Translations under genes and position numbers: made by a program
In this document: positions 52,316 to 60,933 of the stretch, in pieces
Layout of the letters: each line of letters starts with the position of its first letter
How positions within the stretch are numbered: the first letter of the stretch is position 1
Notes under the pieces: generated by a model
The model's database searches: none
What the model was told of the DNA's origin: nothing
What the model saw: the letters and a program-made list of their open reading frames with translations, nothing else
From: Achromobacter sp. Marseille-Q4962
GTDB lineage: Bacteria; Pseudomonadota; Gammaproteobacteria; Burkholderiales; Burkholderiaceae_B
Reading direction: 5' to 3'
DNA: 64,000 nucleotides
NCBI RefSeq assembly: GCF_943737005.1
Contig: NZ_CALSFU010000021.1
Span: 18,809 to 82,808, forward strand

Positions 52316-53062
52316 TTAGATAGCGGCGATACGCAGGAATTCTTCGGCCACGAGCGACGCGCCGCCAACCAGGGCTCCATCGATATCGGGCATGGCGAAC
52401 AAGCTGGCGGCGTTGGCGGCCTTGACGCTGCCGCCGTAAAGCACCTGCACCCTGGCCGCGCCCAGCGCGGCCAGGGCGGCGCGGATGGCGCCGTGCACTT
52501 CCTGGGCCTGCTCGGGCGTGGCGCTGCGGCCGGTGCCGATCGCCCACACGGGCTCATAGGCCAGCACCATGCGCGACACGGCCCCGGCGCCCAGCGCCAG
52601 AACGGGCTCCAGCTGGCGCTGGATGACGGCCAGCGTGCTGCCGGCGTCGCGGTCGGCCAGGGATTCGCCCACGCAGACTACGGGCGTCAGCCCCGCGGCC
52701 AGGGCGGCGCGGGCCTTGTCGGCCACGATCTGGTCGGTTTCGCCGTGCAGGGTGCGGCGCTCGGAATGGCCGGCCAGCGCCCAGCGGCAGCCGAATTCCT
52801 TCAGCATGGGGCCGGAGACTTCGCCGGTGTAGGCGCCCTTCTCGTGAGCGCTGACGTCTTGCGCCCCCCAGGAGACGGCGCTGCCCGTCAGGGCCGAAGC
52901 GGCCTGGGCCAGATAGGGAAACGGCACGCAGACGCCGATTTCGCAATGGCTCGCAGCATCCGCGGCGCGCAGCTCGGTCAGCAACGCGGCATTCTCGGCC
53001 AGGTTGCCGTGCATCTTCCAGTTGCCCAGCACGAGGCGGGCGCGGTTTTCGACTGAAGTCAT
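52316..53062 (-). CDS. tpiA: Triosephosphate isomerase
   Basis: This glycolytic enzyme interconverts dihydroxyacetone phosphate and glyceraldehyde 3-phosphate. The 248-aa product has the catalytic set K16 (GNWKMHG), H99 (AGHSERR) and E170 (AYEPVWAIGTG), and the phosphate loop YGGSVK. The open frame extends upstream, but the ATG at 53062 gives the normal N-terminus. It heads tpiA-secG-tRNA-Leu. Confidence 0.97.
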   Translation of the reverse strand: MTSVENRARLVLGNWKMHGNLAENAALLTELRAADAASHCEIGVCVPFPYLAQAASALTGSAVSWGAQDVSAHEKGAYTGEVSGPMLKEFGCRWALAGHSERRTLHGETDQIVADKARAALAAGLTPVVCVGESLADRDAGSTLAVIQRQLEPVLALGAGAVSRMVLAYEPVWAIGTGRSATPEQAQEVHGAIRAALAALGAARVQVLYGGSVKAANAASLFAMPDIDGALVGGASLVAEEFLRIAAI

Positions 53063-53230
53063 GGCGCAAGTATCAGAGAAATAGAGTCCAGGAGGCGAGC
53101 CCGCACGCACGGATACGGCCGGTACGCAGTCCGGGCCCGCCACGGCGTCGGGCCTGCGGCCGTCCACCGCGAAGCCGCGGCCGGCTGCCCCGTGAACGGT
53201 CCCGCGAACCAGGCATACGCCCACGGGCCG

Positions 53231-53266
53231 ACCTGGAAAAAATTCCAGGTCAAACCTTAGATTGTA
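53231..53266 (-). promoter_or_regulatory. tpiA promoter candidate with adjacent perfect inverted repeat
   Basis: A minus-strand -10-like TACAAT lies at 53261-53266. Just downstream is ACCTGGAA-AAAA-TTCCAGGT (53231-53250), with perfect 8-bp arms. The repeat would lie at or near the transcript 5' end, about 170 nt before the tpiA start. It could be an operator or a 5' mRNA hairpin. No -35 is evident. Confidence 0.45.
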
Positions 53267-53318
53267 TCCTGTTGTGGGCCGGCGCGCCGAACGAACCGCA
53301 AGGCGCGCCGAGGACGCT

Positions 53319-54296
53319 TCAGACTGTCAGGATGATCTTGCCGATGTTCTCGCCGCTTTCCATCATGGCGTGCGCCTGCGCGGCCTGTTCAAGCGGGAAC
53401 GTCGCATGCACGATGGGTCTGATGGCGCCCTGCTCCAGCAGCGGCCACACCCGTTCGCGCAAGGCGCGGGCAATGGCGCCCTTGAACGCCACCGGGCGCG
53501 GGCGCAGGGTGGAGCCGGTAATGGTGAGCCGGCGGCGCATCACCTGGTTGGTATCCACCTGCGCCTGCGAGCCGCCCAGTTGCGCGATGATGACGATGCG
53601 GCCGTCGTCGGCCAGGCACTGGATGTCGCGCGCGATGTAATCGCCCGCCACCATGTCGAGAATGACGTCCACGCCGCGCCCGTCCGTGGCGTTCTTCACT
53701 TCCTGCACGAAGTCCTGCGTCTTGTAGTTGATGCCCTTGGCCGCGCCCAGCGACTCCACGGCGCGCGCGCGTTCGTCGCTGCCCACCGTGGCATACACGG
53801 GGTTGCCCATGGCGCGCGCCAGCTGGATGGCCGTGGTGCCGATGCCGCTCGCGCCGCCATGCACCAGCAGCGTCTCGCCCTCGGCCAGCCGGCCGCGATC
53901 GAAGACGTTGCTCCAGACGGTGAAATAGGTTTCCGGCAGGCCGGCCGCCTCGATGTCGGACAGCCCCTGCGGAATGGGCAGGCACTGCGCCGCGGGCGCC
54001 ACGCAATATTCGGCGTAGCCGCCTCCCGCCACCAGCGCGCAGACGCGATCGCCCAGCGCCAGGTCGGTGCCGGCCAGGTCGCCGCCCACGATTTCGCCCG
54101 CCACTTCCAGACCGGGCAGGTCCGACGCGCCACGCGGCGGCGGGTAAGCGCCCTTGCGCTGGAAGACATCGGGACGGTTGATGCCCGCCGCGCTCACCTT
54201 GATCAGGACTTCGCCGGCGCCCGGCTCCGGCGTGGGGCGCTCGACGGCCACCAGCACCTCCGGCCCGCCCGGGCGCGAGATTTCAACAGCCTTCAT
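53319..54296 (-). CDS. NAD(P)H quinone oxidoreductase (PIG3-type zinc-independent MDR family)
   Basis: This medium-chain reductase reduces quinones with NADPH. The 325-aa product has the N-terminal GroES-like domain (GINRPDVFQRKGAYPPP) and the nucleotide fold HGGASGIGTTAIQLARAMG. No zinc-ligand cysteines are visible, as expected for the PIG3 group. The ATG at 54296 gives MKAVEISRPGGPEVL, the usual start. It lies upstream of tpiA on the same strand, an order common in betaproteobacteria. Confidence 0.92.
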   Translation of the reverse strand: MKAVEISRPGGPEVLVAVERPTPEPGAGEVLIKVSAAGINRPDVFQRKGAYPPPRGASDLPGLEVAGEIVGGDLAGTDLALGDRVCALVAGGGYAEYCVAPAAQCLPIPQGLSDIEAAGLPETYFTVWSNVFDRGRLAEGETLLVHGGASGIGTTAIQLARAMGNPVYATVGSDERARAVESLGAAKGINYKTQDFVQEVKNATDGRGVDVILDMVAGDYIARDIQCLADDGRIVIIAQLGGSQAQVDTNQVMRRRLTITGSTLRPRPVAFKGAIARALRERVWPLLEQGAIRPIVHATFPLEQAAQAHAMMESGENIGKIILTV

Positions 54297-54397
54297 GATG
54301 TCTCCTTGTGCGGTAAATGGATTATTATTGCGCCCTTTGGTGGGCAAGCCGCGCCCCGCGCCGGCTTTTCGTTTGCCTGGCGGCCGCTTGCCCCACC

Positions 54398-54487
54398 GGA
54401 AGCGTGGCCGAGCGGTTGAAGGCACCGGTCTTGAAAACCGGCAAGGGTTTGCGCCCTTCGTGGGTTCGAATCCCACCGCTTCCGCCA
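54398..54487 (+). tRNA. tRNA-Ser (anticodon UGA)
   Basis: This 90-nt class II tRNA has acceptor GGAAGCG pairing with CGCTTCC, then G-CCA encoded. The anticodon stem ACCGG/CCGGC-like closes CTTGAAAA with TGA, and the variable arm and GGTTCGAATCC T-arm are present. Mobile-element debris follows on its 3' side. Confidence 0.95.
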
Positions 54488-54601
54488 ATTTTGCTGTATT
54501 TAGTGGGTTCTCCGCATGGTTTTCAGGATGAACCCGCCTAAAAACCCGCCTTCCAGAAAGTGATGGGATGCGACGGAAAATGATGTTGTGAGACGACAAC
54601 G

Positions 54602-54625
54602 AGCCGCCCCTTGAGGCGGCTTTTT
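54602..54625 (+). terminator. Rho-independent terminator after tRNA-Ser
   Basis: AGCCGCC (54602-54608) pairs with GGCGGCT (54615-54621) around a 6-nt loop, with a T run from 54621 to 54625. It lies 115 bp after the tRNA. Confidence 0.8.
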
Positions 54626-54626
54626 G

Positions 54627-54924
54627 TTACTTGGTGACGTCCTGCTGACGTTTGACTTCGCGCAGCCGCTTCGCATGGGGCTTCATCCTCGTGACCACGC
54701 GCTGCGTAGCTTCCGGGCTCAACCACTTCGGGCCTGCTTCGGATCGGACGTGCTCCATCTTGAGCATCAATGCCTCGCGCTCCTCCGGGGTTGCCAAGCG
54801 CCCGTGGATCAGCTTCCCGCGTGGGCGCTCCAAAAATCGTTGCCGCACATCAGGCAGCGGCGGACCTTCACGCGCGGGTCCCTTGAGCCAAAAGGGCCTG
54901 ATCGTGCTTGAGGTCAGTCGTCAT
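54627..54924 (-). pseudogene. Frameshifted small mobile-element gene
   Basis: The ATG at 54922-54924 has a perfect AGGAGGT Shine-Dalgarno 5 bp upstream (54930-54936). It encodes MTTDLKHDQALLAQG and then stops after 18 residues. A one-base shift near 54880 (a GGGACCC run) joins it to PAREGPPLPDVRQRFLERPR. That frame continues GKLIHGRLATPEEREALMLK to a stop at 54627, about 97 aa in all. The downstream part is also open alone from a GTG at 54848. The style (small, charged, overlapping neighbours) suggests a phage or integrative element. I do not recognise the family. Confidence 0.55.
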
Positions 54925-55100
54925 GTGCGACCTCCTGAAACACGTAGATGCCGCGGCGATACCCAGCCTTGTTGTTGAACCAGTCGTTGTCGGCGGGATT
55001 GGCCTTGCCGCTCATGACCTCGTTGCAGTGGTCGAGCATGTGGCGGAACCAAAGCGCACGCGGCGACGTATCGCGCGAGCGGGTGGCCCGTTCGGTCAGT
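54914..55100 (-). pseudogene. C-terminal fragment of a mobile-element gene
   Basis: The minus-strand frame ends RALWFRHMLDHCNEVMSGKA, then NPADNDWFNNKAGYRRGIYV and FQEVAHDD. It overlaps the next small gene by 11 bp, as in a phage-type operon. Upstream of about 55100 the same frame is only antisense of a TonB-receptor pseudogene, so the 5' part is lost at a recombination junction. The family is not recognised. Confidence 0.55.
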
Positions 55101-55807
55101 TGGTCGAGTTCGACAAGATCAGCGTCGGCTCCTGGGGCAACTACCGCGGCACGCTGGACCTGTCCACGCCGGTCACCGAAGACGGACGCATCCGCACGCG
55201 CCTGGTCGCGTCGCACGAAGACAAGAAATCCTTCTTCGACCGCTACGAACGCAAACGCAGCGGGAAGGCGCGGGCTGGGCCTCGTCCGGGGAATACGAAT
55301 ACCGCGATCACAAGTTCGTCCCTTATGCCGGGGTGGTCTACGGCCTCACCCCGACATACCCGGTCTACGCCACCTACACCAGCATCTTCAACTTCCAGGA
55401 CGAGCGAGATCGCGCGGGGCTGGCAACTCTTCCTCGGCGCCACGCGCTTCATCGCCCAGGACGCGGCTGGCAAGGACATCAACACCGAGCGCCCGCGCAC
55501 CCTGTTGCGTCCGTTCACCGCTTATCAATTGCCCGTAGACTGGCACCGCCTGACGATAGGCGGCGGCGTCAACTGGCAGAGCCGCGCCTACTACGACGGC
55601 GTTGGCCCCAACCGCGAGAGCCAGGAACAGGGAGGGTATGCCATCACCAACCTGATGGCCCGCTACCAGCTCTCGCCGGACCTGTCCTTGCAGGTGAACG
55701 TGAACAACGTGTTCGACAAGAAATACCAGCGCGCCGTCAACTGGCATGGCCAGGGCATCTGGGGCACGCCCGCCGAAGTCATGGCCACCCTGCGCTATAG
55801 ATTCTGA
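55095..55807 (+). pseudogene. TonB-dependent siderophore receptor remnant
   Basis: Barrel segments of a FpvA/FecA-like receptor are recognisable. QLVEFDKISVGSWGNYRGTL and RTRLVASHEDKKSFFDRYER come first in one frame. EYEYRDHKFVPYAGVVYGLT to SIFNFQDE follows in a second frame. Then ARGWQLFLGATRFIAQ to the end YQRAVNWHGQGIWGTPAEVM and TLRYRF returns to the first frame. The signal peptide, plug and half of the barrel are missing. Internal deletions explain the frame changes. The 5' end abuts the mobile-element fragment. Confidence 0.88.
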
Positions 55808-55979
55808 GGCGGACGGCGCGGCCCCGGCGGCCGCGCCGGTTGCGGGCCGCATGACTGGCCATGCTTGCGGCATATTCCCTCCGGCCCGGCACGGGCGTAG
55901 GATAGAGTTGCGTTTGTCGTCCCGCTGCGCCCCCCCAACCCTCGGCGGCGCCCCGCCGCCCATTCCTCCGGAGGCCGTC

Positions 55980-56417
55980 ATGATCAAGCACATCCTCATC
56001 CCCATCGATGGATCCAGCCTGGCCGATTCCGGCCTGGCGCAAGGACTGGAACTGGCGCGCGCGTTGCAGGCCAGCGTCACCGTGCTCACGGTAATCACGC
56101 CCTTCCAGATGCCCTCCTCGGAAACAGTGCGCTTCGAAGGCATGCGGTCGGTCTACGAGGAACAGTCGCGCGAACTGGCGCGCTCGTATCTGCGCGAGGC
56201 CGAAGACAAGGCCAAGGCGGCCGGCGTGCCATGCAAGACGGACCTGCGTGAACACGAGGCCATCTACCAGGCCATTGTCGATGTCGCCGTCACGCAGGGC
56301 TGTGACCTGATCGCCATGTCTTCGCACGGCCGGGGCGGCGTGGCGGCGGTGCTGCTGGGCAGCGTCACGCAGAAAGTGCTGGCGCACTCCAAGGTGCCGG
56401 TGCTGGTGTACCGCTGA
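55980..56417 (+). CDS. Universal stress protein (UspA family)
   Basis: This 145-aa single-domain protein begins MIKHILIPIDGSSLADSGLA and contains the ATP-binding loop SSHGRGGVAAVLLGSVTQKV, so it is of the nucleotide-binding type. Such proteins accumulate in stress and stasis. A GGAGG Shine-Dalgarno lies 6 bp before the ATG. It is a single gene, convergent with the HMG-CoA-lyase-like gene. Confidence 0.93.
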   Translation: MIKHILIPIDGSSLADSGLAQGLELARALQASVTVLTVITPFQMPSSETVRFEGMRSVYEEQSRELARSYLREAEDKAKAAGVPCKTDLREHEAIYQAIVDVAVTQGCDLIAMSSHGRGGVAAVLLGSVTQKVLAHSKVPVLVYR

Positions 56418-56459
56418 GCCCGCCGCCGGACCGCCTTCGCGCCGTGCGCGCCGGCAGGC

Positions 56460-57383
56460 TCACGCTTGCCTGGCGCGAAACGTCGGCGGGATGCCCGCCG
56501 CCGCCACCCCGCTGCGCAGCGTTTCCCGCGGCAGGCTGGCCGCCAGCAGTTGGCGCGCCTCGATGAGTCGCGCGAGATCCACGCCGGTTCGATAGCCCAT
56601 GCTTTCCAGCATGAAAACCAGGTCTTCGGTCACGATGTTGCCCGATGCGCCGGGTGCGAACGGGCAGCCACCCAGCCCGCCGAGGCAGGCGTCGAAGGCG
56701 CGTATGCCTTCTTCGAGCCCTGCCAGCGCATTGGCCAGCCCCAGGCCCAGGGTGTCGTGCAGATGCAGCTTGACCAGCCGGGCCCCCACCGCGTCCTGCG
56801 TAGCGCGCACGGCTTGGCGCACGCGTCCCGGATGCGCATAGCCCACGGTGTCGGCCAGCGCCAGCTCGTCCACGCCGGCGCGTTCCAGCGCGGCGGCCAC
56901 CGACGCCACGCGGTCGACGGGCACCTCTCCCTCCATGGAACAGCCGAACGCCGTCGCCACGGCGGCGTCGATACGCACGGGTCGCGGCTGTGCGTGCAGC
57001 CAGTCGGCGATGGCGGCCACCACGTCGATCTGCGCCTGGGTGCTCTTGCCCACGTTGGCGCGGCTGTGCGTGTCGCTGACCGATACCGGAATCGCCACCA
57101 CCTGCGCGCCCGCCTCGTAGGCCGCGATCGCGCCCTTGAGATTGCAGGCCAGCGCGCAGACGGCGATGCCCTCCAGCGCCAGGGCATGCGGCAGCACCTC
57201 CCCGGTGTCGGCCATGGCCGGGACCAGCCGCGGCGATACGAAGCTGCCCACCTCGATTTCCGGCAGCCCGGCCGCGGCCAACTGCGCGATCCAGTGCAGT
57301 TTGTCGGCCGTCGCCATCGCGCCGCGCGCCATCTGCAAGCCGTCGCGCGGCCCCACTTCGCAGATCCGGACCGTCTCGCTCAT
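56460..57383 (-). CDS. HMG-CoA lyase-family enzyme
   Basis: This TIM-barrel lyase cleaves a 3-hydroxy-3-methylglutaryl-CoA-type thioester by retro-Claisen reaction. The 307-aa product has R13-D14 (GPRDGLQ) and the metal ligands H207/H209 (LHLHDT). The mobile-loop catalytic C240 lies in LGGCPFAPGASGN. All key residues of the family are present. It is the last gene of a CoA-transferase, Bug-receptor and lyase operon, so its true substrate may be another branched hydroxyacyl-CoA made by that transferase. Confidence 0.92.
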   Translation of the reverse strand: MSETVRICEVGPRDGLQMARGAMATADKLHWIAQLAAAGLPEIEVGSFVSPRLVPAMADTGEVLPHALALEGIAVCALACNLKGAIAAYEAGAQVVAIPVSVSDTHSRANVGKSTQAQIDVVAAIADWLHAQPRPVRIDAAVATAFGCSMEGEVPVDRVASVAAALERAGVDELALADTVGYAHPGRVRQAVRATQDAVGARLVKLHLHDTLGLGLANALAGLEEGIRAFDACLGGLGGCPFAPGASGNIVTEDLVFMLESMGYRTGVDLARLIEARQLLAASLPRETLRSGVAAAGIPPTFRARQA

Positions 57384-57394
57384 TGCCGCCTCCG

Positions 57395-58354
57395 CTATTG
57401 CTGCACCCTGATGCCGGCCGCCGCGATGGCTCGCCGGGCCTTGCCGATGTCCTGGCGGATCAGCGCGGCGAACTGGTCGGAGCTCGCCGGCTCGGCCTCC
57501 AGCCCCTGCGAGGCCAGCGCGTCGCGCACGTCCTGGCGCGCGAGCAGCCTGTTGAAGTCGGCGTTCAGGCGCGCCACCACGGCCGGCGGCGTGCGTGCCG
57601 GCGCGAGCACGCCATAGTAGGTCACCATGTCGCAATCCTTGTAGCCCAGCTCCGCCACGGTCGGCACGTCCGGCAGGGCGGGATTGCGCCTGGGCGAAGT
57701 CACGGCCAGCGCCCTCACCTTGCCCGCCTTGATAAGCGAGGCCGCCGATGAAATCGACGAGCCGGCGAACTGCAAATGCCCGCCCATCAGGTCGGCCAGC
57801 GCGGGCGCGGACCCTTTGTAGGGCACGTGCTGCATCTTCACGCCGGCGGAATGCTGCAGCATCTCCATGGCGATGTGCACGCCGCCCCCGGTGCCCGAGG
57901 TACCGTAGGAAATCTTGTTGGGGTCCTTGCGCGCCGCCTCGATAACTTCGGGCAGGCTCTTGTAGGGCGAGCTCTCCGCCACCAGCAGCACCATGGGCGT
58001 AGTGGCCACCAGCGCCACGGGAGCCAGGTCCTTGATCGGGTCGTACGAAACCTTCATCAGCAGCGGAATCAGCGTGACGTTGTCGGACTGGCCGATCACC
58101 AGGTCGTAGCCCTGCGCCGGCGCCCGGGCGGCCTCGGCCAGCCCCAGCGCGGTGCCCGCGCCCGGCTTGTTCTCCGGCACCACCGCCCAGCCGTTCAGCT
58201 CGTGCAGCTTGGACCCCATGAGGCGGCCGATGTAGTCGGTGCCCCCGCCCGGCGTGGACGGAATGATGATGCGGATAGGCTTGCTCGGATAGTCCTGCGC
58301 CTGTGCGGCGCAGGCCAGGGCCATGGCGGCCACGGCCAACAGCTTGCGTACCAT
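57395..58354 (-). CDS. Bug-type tricarboxylate transporter receptor
   Basis: This periplasmic binding protein has a 319-aa sequence with a signal peptide (MVRKLLAVAAMALACAAQAQ). The family loop motifs YPSKPIRIIIPSTPGGGTDY and ENKPGAGTALG follow. It lies 11 bp upstream of the lyase and 73 bp downstream of the CoA-transferase, so it probably supplies the carboxylate that these enzymes activate and cleave. TctA/TctB partners are not nearby. Confidence 0.93.
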   Translation of the reverse strand: MVRKLLAVAAMALACAAQAQDYPSKPIRIIIPSTPGGGTDYIGRLMGSKLHELNGWAVVPENKPGAGTALGLAEAARAPAQGYDLVIGQSDNVTLIPLLMKVSYDPIKDLAPVALVATTPMVLLVAESSPYKSLPEVIEAARKDPNKISYGTSGTGGGVHIAMEMLQHSAGVKMQHVPYKGSAPALADLMGGHLQFAGSSISSAASLIKAGKVRALAVTSPRRNPALPDVPTVAELGYKDCDMVTYYGVLAPARTPPAVVARLNADFNRLLARQDVRDALASQGLEAEPASSDQFAALIRQDIGKARRAIAAAGIRVQQ

Positions 58355-58427
58355 GTCGTCTCCTCTTCGATGAAAAAGCCGGGCGGTCTGGCGCCGCCTC
58401 GGGGCCGGGGCCGCGCCCCGGATCCAT

Positions 58428-59636
58428 TCATGCAATCACGCCCGCCTCGCGCAGCGCGTCGATGCGCTGCGCATCCAGCCCCATACGCAGCAGAATGTCC
58501 CGCGTGTGTGCGCCCCGGGCGGGCGGGTCGGAGCGCTTGCCTGCCTTGCGTCCGTCGAATTCGATGGGCAGCGCGGCCGCGGAAATCTCCCCGCCCTCCG
58601 GCAGCCGGGTCTTGAGCAGCGCGCCGCCGGCCTTCAGGTGCTCGTCGTCCAGCAGCTCGTGCGGCTGGCGTATCGGCCCGTACGACAGGTTGGCCGCCTC
58701 CAGCGCCGCGCACAGGTCGGCGGTCTTCCACGACTTGAGGATTTCGGCCACGCCGGGCACCAGCCACGAACGCGCCGCCTCGCGGTCCACTGCCGTGGCC
58801 AGGCGAGGGTCGGCGGCCCACTCCGGCGGCAGAAAGCGCTGCGCGAAATTGCGCCACTGCGCATCGCCCACCACCGCCACGAATACCCGGCCGTCCGCGG
58901 TGTCGAACACGTCGTAGACACCCCAGGGCGGACGCCGCTCCGCGCCCATGGGCTTGGGCGCGTCGCCCGTGAGCTGGTATTGCGCAATGAACTGCGCCAC
59001 CAGCAGCAGGTTGTTCTCGAACAGCCCCGCACGCACGTGCCGTCCGCGACCGGTGGCGTGCCGGTCGTGCAGCGCCGCCAGGGCGCCCACCACGCCGAAC
59101 GTGCCGCCCAGGATGTCGTTGACCGAAGCGGCCACCCGCTGCGGCGCATCGACGCCGCCATTGATGTAGGCCAGCCCGCCCATCATCTGCACCACCTCGT
59201 CCAGCGCGGTGCGGAGTTTGTACGGACCCGACAGGAAGCCCTTGAGCGACACATAGATCAACCCGGGGTTCGCGGCGGACAGCGATTCATAATCCAGGCC
59301 GTACTGGGCCAGGCCGCCGTCGCGGAAATTCTCCACCACCATATCGGCCCGCAGCGCCAGCCGGCGCGCGAGCTCGCAGCCCTCGGCCGACTTGAGATCA
59401 ACCGCCAGGCTCTGCTTGTTGCGGTTGAACACGGGAAAATAGCCGCTGCCCGATCCCTTCAGGCGGCGCGTGCGGTCGCCTTCCATCGGCTCCAGCTTGA
59501 TGACCTCGGCCCCCAGGTCCGCCAGCGCCAACCCGGCGGCCGGGCCCATGATCATGTGGGAAAGCTCCAGAACCCTGATCCCGCGCAGCGGCAGCTCCGA
59601 GCCGTCCATAAACGGGCTACCCGACATCTTTGTCAT
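58428..59636 (-). CDS. CoA-transferase family III (CaiB/BaiF)
   Basis: This is predicted to move CoA from a donor thioester to a free carboxylic acid. The 402-aa product begins MTKMSGSPFMDGSELPLRGI, then RVLELSHMIMGPAAGLALAD, the typical N-terminus. The catalytic Asp is D174 in SVNDILGGTFG, close to the Asp169 of formyl-CoA transferase. A GGATAGG-like Shine-Dalgarno precedes the ATG at 59636. It lies 119 bp behind the LysR gene, first in the catabolic operon. Confidence 0.92.
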   Translation of the reverse strand: MTKMSGSPFMDGSELPLRGIRVLELSHMIMGPAAGLALADLGAEVIKLEPMEGDRTRRLKGSGSGYFPVFNRNKQSLAVDLKSAEGCELARRLALRADMVVENFRDGGLAQYGLDYESLSAANPGLIYVSLKGFLSGPYKLRTALDEVVQMMGGLAYINGGVDAPQRVAASVNDILGGTFGVVGALAALHDRHATGRGRHVRAGLFENNLLLVAQFIAQYQLTGDAPKPMGAERRPPWGVYDVFDTADGRVFVAVVGDAQWRNFAQRFLPPEWAADPRLATAVDREAARSWLVPGVAEILKSWKTADLCAALEAANLSYGPIRQPHELLDDEHLKAGGALLKTRLPEGGEISAAALPIEFDGRKAGKRSDPPARGAHTRDILLRMGLDAQRIDALREAGVIA

Positions 59637-59755
59637 CCACCTATCCTCATGGCTGTATTTTGGTTGCGGCGCCAGCACGGCCATGATCGCGGGCCCGCTT
59701 CCGGCGGAAAAGCGGTCTTTCAGAAACGGGGCATTCTCTTTTCGGAACGTCCGGG

Positions 59756-60706
59756 TTACCCCCAGGCAGGCCCGGCCTCGGGCCTGCTCTCTGCGGGCAG
59801 CACGCCCAGATGCGCGAGCCAGGCCCGCGCCGCCGGGGCGAGCGTGTCCGGTTCCCGCACCGCCACGCAGATGCGCGTGGCCGCCCACGGTCCGCTCAAG
59901 GCAATGAAACGCAGCTCCGGCCCTCCGTGCCTGTCTTTGAGATACAGCGGCACCACGCCGACGCCCAGGCCGCGCGCCACCAGCGCGCATATGGTTTCGT
60001 GGGCGCTCACCCGCGCGCTGATGCGGCGCCGCACGCCGGCCTCGCGCGCGGCGCGCTCGAACACCTCGCTGATGCCGTTGTCGCGGTTGAGTTCGATCTG
60101 CTCGTAAGGCAGCAACTGCGCATAGTCCAGCACGTCGCGGTCGGCCAGCGAATGCTGGGCCGGCACCACCGCCGCCAGCTCGCAATGCCCGTACGGAAAC
60201 ACCTGCAGGCCCTCGTGGCTGAAATCCGAGCCCACGGCCACGTCCGCGCGTCCGTGCAGCACCTCCTGGAACACCTGCCGGGTCGTGTCTTCGGTCAAGG
60301 ACAGCTCGATCTGCGGGCAGGCGCGCCGGAACGACTGGATGCGCTCGGGCAGCTCGCCCGCCAGCGCCGCCACGCTCACCGCCAGCCGCACCCGGCCGCG
60401 GATACCCGTGGCGAACCCCCGCATCTCCCGGTGCATGCGCTCCATGGCGCGCAGCACCATGCGCGCGTGCTCGGCCAGCGCGTTGCCCGCCGGCGTCGCC
60501 TGCACCCCGCGCACGCCGCGCTCCAGCAGCGGCACGCCGAACGCCTCTTCCATCTCGGCCATGCGCTTGCTCACCGCCGAAGGCACGAGATTCTCCCTCG
60601 CGGCCGCACGCGCCAGGCTGCCCTCCTCGAGCGCGGCCAGGAACAGGCGCAGGGAAACGGGATCGATATCGCGCGGATGCGGGTGTGCGAACGGGAGCGG
60701 CTTCAT
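59756..60706 (-). CDS. LysR-family regulator of the CoA-transferase operon
   Basis: This 316-aa regulator has an HTH near residues 15-75 (DPVSLRLFLAALEEGSLARA, ENLVPSAVSKRMAEMEEAFG) and a full effector domain. It is transcribed in the same direction as, and just upstream of, the CoA-transferase, Bug-receptor and lyase genes. It probably responds to their carboxylate substrate. Confidence 0.92.
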   Translation of the reverse strand: MKPLPFAHPHPRDIDPVSLRLFLAALEEGSLARAAARENLVPSAVSKRMAEMEEAFGVPLLERGVRGVQATPAGNALAEHARMVLRAMERMHREMRGFATGIRGRVRLAVSVAALAGELPERIQSFRRACPQIELSLTEDTTRQVFQEVLHGRADVAVGSDFSHEGLQVFPYGHCELAAVVPAQHSLADRDVLDYAQLLPYEQIELNRDNGISEVFERAAREAGVRRRISARVSAHETICALVARGLGVGVVPLYLKDRHGGPELRFIALSGPWAATRICVAVREPDTLAPAARAWLAHLGVLPAESRPEAGPAWG

Positions 60707-60862
60707 GCCGGAAAGTGTCCCCGCCTGCCGCGGCCCGCGGGATCGGGGTTTCCCCTAGGGCCTGTCAGCCCGGCCGCGTCTGGCCTGACGCCCGCCCGAT
60801 TGTCCGCCTGTGCGACGCTCCTTTCAGGGTGAGCGCGCCCTGGCCGCAGGCCGCCCTGGTGG

Positions 60863-60868
60863 TATAGT
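60863..60868 (+). promoter_or_regulatory. -10 element of the tRNA-Leu(UAA) promoter
   Basis: TATAGT lies 66 bp upstream of the tRNA 5' end and is followed by the C-rich stretch ctcgccc, like stringently controlled stable-RNA promoters. No good -35 is visible. Confidence 0.4.
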
Positions 60869-60933
60869 CTCGCCCTCCGGCGGCCGCGCGCGATGCGTGC
60901 GCGCCGGCCCCGCTGCCGCCCCAGGGCCGCGGC

